From the NCBI GenBank assembly GCA_937920515.1, contig CALEUG010000010.1:19838-83837 (forward strand): a stretch of DNA of 64,000 bases. The letters are read 5' to 3'. A program made the translations under genes and the position numbers. This DNA comes from an uncultured bacterium. GTDB lineage: Bacteria > Acidobacteriota > Aminicenantia > Aminicenantales > Saccharicenantaceae. Positions 59,384-64,000 of this stretch are shown in pieces; the stretch's first letter is position 1, and every line of letters begins with the position of its first letter. Below the pieces are notes generated by a model, which was not told the DNA's origin, made no database searches, and worked only from the letters and a program-made list of their open reading frames with translations.

Positions 59384-59922
59384 CAAATCCTCCCGATCAG
59401 GGTCTATTTGTATCTCATCTTTTTTACCGCTGAACCGACCTGAAACATCCCGGGTTTTTCCGCGAGACATGTTCAGTTTATATGATAAGCCAGCCTTCGG
59501 TCAACGGCCGGAAGGTTGACTGCGCGGGACCATGTTTCCCGGAAGCCTCCATTCGCCCCGGCCTGAGTAACATGGCCGGATAATCCTGCAGGCAGCGATC
59601 AGGAAAAATGATTTCCCATGACTTTCTTTCCAATTATTACCAGGGAAATCTTTCGGCCGGATAGTTCCCTCTGGCCCTGATATATGAATATTTGTTCATA
59701 TATTGCGCCGGGCCAGGGCCCTTGCCCCAAGAATCGGAAAAAAATCCGCTGGTCTGATTGAAGGCTCATTTGAAAAGTTATTCTCTTAGCACCAGGAGAT
59801 CATAATCAGCGTGGCGAATGTAACCGGAGAGCTAAAAGCAAGGCGGCTTCTTGAATAAATAAAATGGAAGCTCTCCCGTCACCCGGTCCGGAAAGCGGAG
59901 GAAGTTAATATTGTCTTCCTCT
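59384..59922. other. 540-base intergenic region
   Basis: Between the ornithine cyclodeaminase-family gene end and the S46 gene start. It contains the dyad at 59681-59702, about 300 bases before the S46 start. No coding frame or terminator recognised. Confidence 0.5.
59681..59702. repeat. Palindrome TATATGAA-N6-TTCATATA, copy 2
   Basis: Arms 59681-59688 and 59695-59702 around TATTTG. The arms and spacer length are identical to those at 3647-3668; the spacers differ in sequence, as expected of a protein-binding site rather than a simple duplication. Confidence 0.6.
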
Positions 59923-60915
59923 TCAAATGTTGAAGGCCTGGCCGGGGACATCCGCTTCCCGGGCCAGCCGCAGGAACAGGGTGGCCACGGCTGCGTCCTG
60001 CACCCCGAGCCCGGTCAGGTCGGCCACCGTAATTTCCTCATCACTCTGTCTTCCCGGCTTAAGACCGAGCACCAGCTCCCCGATTTCGCCACTGACCTCA
60101 TCTTCTGTAATCATACCGGCTTCAAGCCCATGATGTAACTCTCCCAGCCGCCGGCACTGAGAAGTTGAATCGCAGAACACCCGGTCAGCCCTGGCCAGAA
60201 CTTCCGGGAAAAGTTCCTGTTTTTCAGGGCCATCCGACCCCATGGCCGTAAGGTGCACCCCTGGCTTAAGCCATTCAGCCCTGACTATCGGCTGGCGGCT
60301 GGGGGTGGCCGTTATCACCAGGTCAGCTTCCCTGACCGCACTTTCGGCAGATGCGGCCTGAAGAAAAACAATCCCGGGAAAAACTTTGTTCATTTCCTCA
60401 ACATATTTTCTCACGTTTTCCGGGTTGCGGCTCCAGGCAGCCACCTCCTTAAAGTTCCGGACTTGGGCCAGGGCCCGGAGCTGAAACCTGGCCTGGTAAC
60501 CCGACCCGATGACCGCCACCCGGTCGATTGAGCTCCTGGCCAGGTACTTAGCAGCCACAGCCCCGGCCGCTGCCGTTCTTAACTCGGTCAGGTATCCGCG
60601 GTCAAACAGAATAGCAGCCAGCTGCCCGGTCCGGGCTTCAAACACCTGCATCAGCCCGTTGCCCACCGGGAGGCCCAGCTCCGGGTTGCGGAAAAACCCG
60701 GAAGCAACCTTTATGACATAATATTCACTTCCCCTGAGGTAAGCCCCTTTAACATGGACTTCACCCTGAAATTCGGGCAGGTCCAGGTTGATGACTCCCG
60801 GCAGGACAGCCCGCCCCGAACTGTAGGCGGCAAAAGAATCTTCCACCGCTTCAATGGCTTCTTTCAGGCCTACCAGCTTCTTGATTTCCGGTTCAAAATA
60901 AAGCCTTGCTTCCAT
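59923..60915 (-). CDS. Ornithine cyclodeaminase/mu-crystallin family protein
   Basis: About 330 residues, the family norm. NAD(P)-binding Rossmann motif: RVAVIGSGYQARFQLRALAQVRNFKEVAAWSRN. N-terminal substrate region: GVINLDLPEFQGEVHVKGAYLRGSEYYVIKVASGF; TELRTAAAGAVAAKYLAR and TAMGSDGPEKQELFPEVLARAD are also typical. Members are ornithine cyclodeaminases, alanine dehydrogenases or ketimine reductases; the exact substrate cannot be assigned. The start at 60915 (MEARLYFEPE) leaves a 19-base gap to the MscS gene upstream, whereas the longer frame to 61011 would overlap it; this favours 60915 and an operon with the channel. Confidence 0.87.
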   Translation of the reverse strand: MEARLYFEPEIKKLVGLKEAIEAVEDSFAAYSSGRAVLPGVINLDLPEFQGEVHVKGAYLRGSEYYVIKVASGFFRNPELGLPVGNGLMQVFEARTGQLAAILFDRGYLTELRTAAAGAVAAKYLARSSIDRVAVIGSGYQARFQLRALAQVRNFKEVAAWSRNPENVRKYVEEMNKVFPGIVFLQAASAESAVREADLVITATPSRQPIVRAEWLKPGVHLTAMGSDGPEKQELFPEVLARADRVFCDSTSQCRRLGELHHGLEAGMITEDEVSGEIGELVLGLKPGRQSDEEITVADLTGLGVQDAAVATLFLRLAREADVPGQAFNI

Positions 60916-60934
60916 GATCCGGATCCCACCCGCT

Positions 60935-61837
60935 TCAGTTTCCGGGACCGCCGGCGTTCTCAATCCTGACCGACAAGGGTTTCGATTGGCCGCTCTTATC
61001 CTGTCCCACAAACATCGTCAGATGCGGGAAGGGTATGGAAATTCCCTGGCGATCAAAGGCAATTTTCAGGCGCCGGTTGAACTCGCGGGCCACAGCCCAT
61101 TGCCGGCCAGGCCTGGTGGTAATCCTGGCCCTGATTATCACCGCGGAATCGGCAAACCTGTCCAGCCCCAGAACTTCCAGAGGCTCAAGGATATCCCCGG
61201 CAAAGGCCGGGTCAGATCGCAGCTCCTGATCAATTTTGCGGAGAACCCCGGTAACTTCATCAACGTTTTCAAAATAGCTCACGCCGATATCAAACACGAA
61301 GCGGGAAAAATCCCTGGTCATGTTGGTAACGATATCAATCAGGCCATTGGGAATATAGTGGACATTTCCCCCCAGGTCTCGTAAAACCGTCATCTTCAGA
61401 GAAATGGCCTCAACCGCTCCGCTTTTCCCGGCCACGCTGATCACATCACCCACCCTTATCTGGTCCCAGAGTATTATGAAAAACCCGTTTATCACATCTT
61501 TGATCAGCGACTGGGCGGCAAAGCCCACGGCCAGTCCGGCCACGCCGGCCGTGGCCAGGACGGGAGCAATCTGGATATCAAGAGCCCCGAGAATGGTAAT
61601 GACCGCAATGACCAGGACCACCACTCTCAGGAACTGGTTTACCAGGTTGGACAGGGTCCTGGCTCTCTTCTGCGATTCCTCATCTTCTCGCCCTTTAAGG
61701 AAAACTTTTTCCAGCCTCCGGCTCAGCACCCGGCAGACCCGCAGCAGTACCAGGATGATGGCAATGATAAACAGCAACTTTAACCCGGTGGCAATCAACC
61801 AGGCCACAGCCTTTTCGATTAATTCGGGTGTTAGCAT
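60935..61837 (-). CDS. MscS-type mechanosensitive channel
   Basis: About 300 residues with three membrane helices: about 10-35 (LIATGLKLLFIIAIILVLLRVC), 70-95 (FLRVVVLVIAVITILGALDI) and the pore helix VLATAGVAGLAVGFAAQSLIKDVINGFFII with its Gly/Ala pattern. The beta domain follows (WDQIRVGDVISVAGKSGAVEAISLKMTVLRD, NVHYIPNGLID) and then the C-terminal alpha/beta domain. It releases osmolytes under hypo-osmotic stress. The start at 61837 (MLTPELIEKA) has GGAGG five bases upstream. Probably co-transcribed with the downstream ornithine cyclodeaminase-family gene. Confidence 0.92.
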   Translation of the reverse strand: MLTPELIEKAVAWLIATGLKLLFIIAIILVLLRVCRVLSRRLEKVFLKGREDEESQKRARTLSNLVNQFLRVVVLVIAVITILGALDIQIAPVLATAGVAGLAVGFAAQSLIKDVINGFFIILWDQIRVGDVISVAGKSGAVEAISLKMTVLRDLGGNVHYIPNGLIDIVTNMTRDFSRFVFDIGVSYFENVDEVTGVLRKIDQELRSDPAFAGDILEPLEVLGLDRFADSAVIIRARITTRPGRQWAVAREFNRRLKIAFDRQGISIPFPHLTMFVGQDKSGQSKPLSVRIENAGGPGN

Positions 61838-61969
61838 GCGCGCCTCCTTTGAATTTTTACTTCTGCTCAAATTTTAAACGATAAGTTGACACCATCCTAC
61901 CAGAGATTTATTTTTTCTTGACCTTTTGCCCCTTCTACCCGGTTGTTCCCGTGGCTTATACGCCTATAC

Positions 61970-62706
61970 TGACCCCCTGAGGAGATGGACACTTTCGAGA
62001 GGTAGGCTTTATACATAATTCAGAAGGTGAAAGGATGAAACCGAAGAAGTGGACAGCGGAGGAGAAGATGGCCTTAGTGCTGCAGACGCTCAGGGGGGCA
62101 GAAGTCGGTGGCCGAAATCTGCCGGGAGCATTATATCAGCCAGTCGCTTTTCTACGCCGGCGGGATCAATTTCTTGAAGCCGGCAGAAGGCATTGAGCAA
62201 TGAGGCTGTGAGGAACGAATCTGAAACGCTTCGGCCCCGGATTGAGAAGCTGGAGAAGATCATCGGACGGCAGACCATAGCGACAGAGGCCTTAAAAATA
62301 TTAGGGGGTTAATCTCCGGGAAGCAGTGAAGCAGATGGTGAAGCTTAAATCGTCCTGCGAGACGCTGAGGATAAGCAGAAGCGAGTTGTACAGGGAACTA
62401 CCATAGAAATAAAGACATCGTCTCTGGCTGAACGAGTTCAGCTATTTTAAGCAGGCCCGAGAGGCAATCAGGAATTGGGTCAGAGAAGATTACAATCGGC
62501 TCTATGTTCATTCGTTCCCTGGTGACCTCATTCCTGAGGAGTTCTTTCAGCAATAGCTTCAATGCCCGCAGGCAGCTTTAGCAGGGGGAGTCTGATAAAT
62601 GAAGTGGATGGAAAACGTCGCTCACCGTAAAAGTAGTGAAGACATCTTTTTCGAATCTACCTCTACTTCAAAATTGCCAAAAAGTGTCTTGCTTTTTTGG
62701 GGGGCA
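61970..62706 (+). mobile_element. Degraded IS3-like insertion sequence with imperfect ends
   Basis: The left end starts TGACCCCC (61970-61977) followed by GACACTTT (61987-61994); the right end, read inward on the other strand, starts TGCCCCCC (62706-62699) followed by GACACTTTTT, giving matched imperfect inverted repeats with TG...CA termini. Inside are remnants of a transposase orfA from ATG 62035 (MKPKKWTAEEKMALVLQTLRG, then KSVAEICREHYISQSLFY, RDQFLEAGRR, LSNEAVRNESETLRPRIEKLEKIIGRQTIATEALKILGG) spread over several frames, and the tail of an orfB (EAIRNWVREDYNRLY ... IPEEFFQQ). The DDE catalytic core is missing. Total length 737 bases, so the element is internally deleted and immobile. Confidence 0.8.
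62035..62311 (+). pseudogene. Frameshifted IS3-family transposase orfA
   Basis: The helix-turn-helix orfA is readable only by switching frame at least twice (near 62097 and near 62150-62200). Its last part ends with TAA at 62311. All recognisable blocks are in the correct order, so this is decay of a once-intact gene. Confidence 0.78.
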
Positions 62707-62882
62707 CTATATGAATATTGCATCCCTACTAACATTTGATTAATTATAACCTCTTAGAAAGAAATCCATTGTTCTCCCTCAAATCGTTCCATCTTCCATG
62801 TCCTTGGCACTTTAATTATGAACACATAATGGATTAGCTTCGGTATATTGACATATCAACCCTCTAACCATCTTTGCCTGTT

Positions 62883-64000
62883 TCACTTAATCTTCAAAAG
62901 ATTTTCCAAAATATCCCACAGCGCATTTATTAAAATACCAACCAATAATAACCCCAGAATCCCAAAAAACCACTTCTTAAATTTCTGAATTATTTTAAAA
63001 ACGCTCCAATCTTGAATTCTAGGATATTTTTTACTTCTTTTTTCTGCGATCCATAGCCATACTATTAACAATAAAATCCATATTCCTATTGTTTGACCCC
63101 AAACGCCTAGCCTTGTGGATATATAAAATAATCGAGGTCCATAAAATCCGATAACAATTAACAATATTATAGGAATAAAAATCCAACACGCTGTAAATCT
63201 AAAGATTTCGGTTCGTCGCTGTGCATTTTCTATTCGGGTTCTCTCCATTCCTTCGAGATAGTCAATTCTTTCTTCCAGCCTTTCCTCTTTCTTCTTTTTC
63301 TCGTCTAATTGTTTTCGAATTAAAGATAACCCTTCCTGCATATTATTGATTTTTTCTGTCAGCTCTCTTATTGTCTCATCCTTCTGATGAATCTTTTTCT
63401 CAAGCTCCTCAGATGTCTTAAAAGCGGCTTTAAGCCTTTTTTCTAATTTTTGTTGTTCTTCAATCAACGCTTCTCTTACTAGTTCGACTTGTTTTTTTAT
63501 ATCAGACTCAACTGATAGTTTTTGTCTCAAAGCGTCATTCATTAGGATAGCCGCGATTGTCTCTTTGGAAAGATCTCCAATATTTTCGAATCTGCCCAGA
63601 GTTTCTATGATGCGTATCGTTACTCGTTCGGAGTTAGGATCAAATTCCTGAAAAAGGAAAGGTAATCTTAAACTGCTAAGCATTGCCTCTTCAAATTGAG
63701 CAGTTCTAGGAACCCAAAACTGCAACATTTGCACCAGAGTTGATGGATGGAGACATGTTTGAAAAGGCTCATTCAACCTATCCTTCTTATAGGCATCAAA
63801 TCCAAGAAAGCGAAAATCAACCGTGACAATCCAATATATTGCATCTAAGGGCGATTCTAATGGGGATGGTCTTTTGTCTCTGACAAAATGCCAGAGTACC
63901 ATATCATGCTCCCATTGCTCATATGATTTGGCACCACGCGCTGGGTGCCTTTTTTCAAATTCCATTTGCGTAAGTATATCGTTAACTACCCTTTGATCTG
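62883..64000 (-). CDS. Coiled-coil, multi-helix membrane protein with possible PIN-like N-terminal part; 5' end outside window
   Basis: The frame stays open to the window edge (upstream residues read DQRVVNDILTQ before the first Met at 63965), so the start is missing. From that Met: residues about 1-130 are soluble, with LDAIYWIVTVDFRFLGFD resembling the C-terminal Asp strand of PIN-like nucleases and PSTLVQMLQFWVPRT; residues about 150-240 are a charged coiled coil (EEQQKLEKRLKAAFKTSEELEKKI ...); three hydrophobic helices follow (about 258-280, 288-310, 335-352). Coding DNA is strongly AT-rich, unlike the rest of the window. No homologue is recognised with confidence; the PIN-like reading is tentative. 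Position beside an IS remnant and composition suggest horizontal gain, possibly of a defence-type gene. Confidence 0.6.
   Translation of the reverse strand, partial: DQRVVNDILTQMEFEKRHPARGAKSYEQWEHDMVLWHFVRDKRPSPLESPLDAIYWIVTVDFRFLGFDAYKKDRLNEPFQTCLHPSTLVQMLQFWVPRTAQFEEAMLSSLRLPFLFQEFDPNSERVTIRIIETLGRFENIGDLSKETIAAILMNDALRQKLSVESDIKKQVELVREALIEEQQKLEKRLKAAFKTSEELEKKIHQKDETIRELTEKINNMQEGLSLIRKQLDEKKKKEERLEERIDYLEGMERTRIENAQRRTEIFRFTACWIFIPIILLIVIGFYGPRLFYISTRLGVWGQTIGIWILLLIVWLWIAEKRSKKYPRIQDWSVFKIIQKFKKWFFGILGLLLVGILINALWDILENLLKIK

Noticed and set aside
1..64000. CRISPR arrays, rRNA genes, prophage modules and known riboswitch classes
   Set aside because: No regularly spaced direct repeats, no rRNA sequence, no structural phage genes and no recognisable riboswitch core were seen on reading the window.

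Overview
The window is about 57% GC and bacterial, with a Gram-negative type cell envelope: two large TonB-dependent outer-membrane receptors carrying N-terminal carboxypeptidase-regulatory-like domains, two DUF5916-type CBM9/beta-barrel proteins, several lipoproteins, an S46 dipeptidyl-peptidase and a GWxTD-TPR protein. This combination is typical of Acidobacteriota and especially Candidatus Aminicenantes-like genomes. The lineage is an inference from gene content; there is no rRNA gene here.

Layout. 1-3540 (+): a partial S58 (DmpA-type) aminopeptidase overlapping an Asp/Glu racemase, then rpsU with its own sigma-70 promoter, lipA and a metallophosphoesterase. 4028-7016: a DUF1848 Fe-S protein (-), a zinc-ribbon/acidic/RDD membrane protein (-) and tRNA-Val(CAC) (+). 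7145-10515: a SusC-like TonB receptor behind a textbook sigma-54 promoter, closed by a 15-bp-stem terminator. 11231-16745 (-): an operon of GWxTD-TPR protein, secreted TPR protein and a membrane alkaline-phosphatase/sulfatase-fold TPR protein, divergent from the housekeeping sigma factor rpoD (16928-18610). 18617-23370: small housekeeping or unknown genes and a DUF5916 protein. 23402-26995 (-): GTP-type PEP carboxykinase, then LacI-type and GntR-type regulators.

28202-46332 is an L-arabinose polymer utilisation locus. On the minus strand lie a TonB receptor, a BNR/sortilin-like protein, a GH127 lipoprotein with a C-terminal discoidin-like domain, a GH51 arabinofuranosidase and a second GH127 lipoprotein. 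On the plus strand, diverging from the receptor, lie ribulokinase, a 54-codon small frame, ribulose-5-phosphate 4-epimerase and a FucI/AraA-superfamily isomerase. The divergent intergenic region holds two identical 12-bp LacI-type palindromic operators 42 bp apart. The predicted flow is uptake of arabino-oligosaccharides, release of L-arabinose by GH51/GH127, then conversion to xylulose-5-phosphate.

46341-61837 holds a secreted zinc phospholipase-C-like protein flanked by GGGGACAC/GTGTCCCC hairpins, an amidohydrolase lipoprotein, a HD-GYP protein paired with a HEAT-like protein sharing its N-terminal module, a decayed HerA/DUF853-like ATPase, a second DUF5916 protein, an acid-specific (DPP11-like) S46 peptidase, an ornithine cyclodeaminase-family protein and an MscS channel. 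The right end (61970-64000) changes character: a degraded IS3-like element with recognisable imperfect ends is followed by an AT-rich, edge-truncated coiled-coil membrane protein that looks recently acquired.
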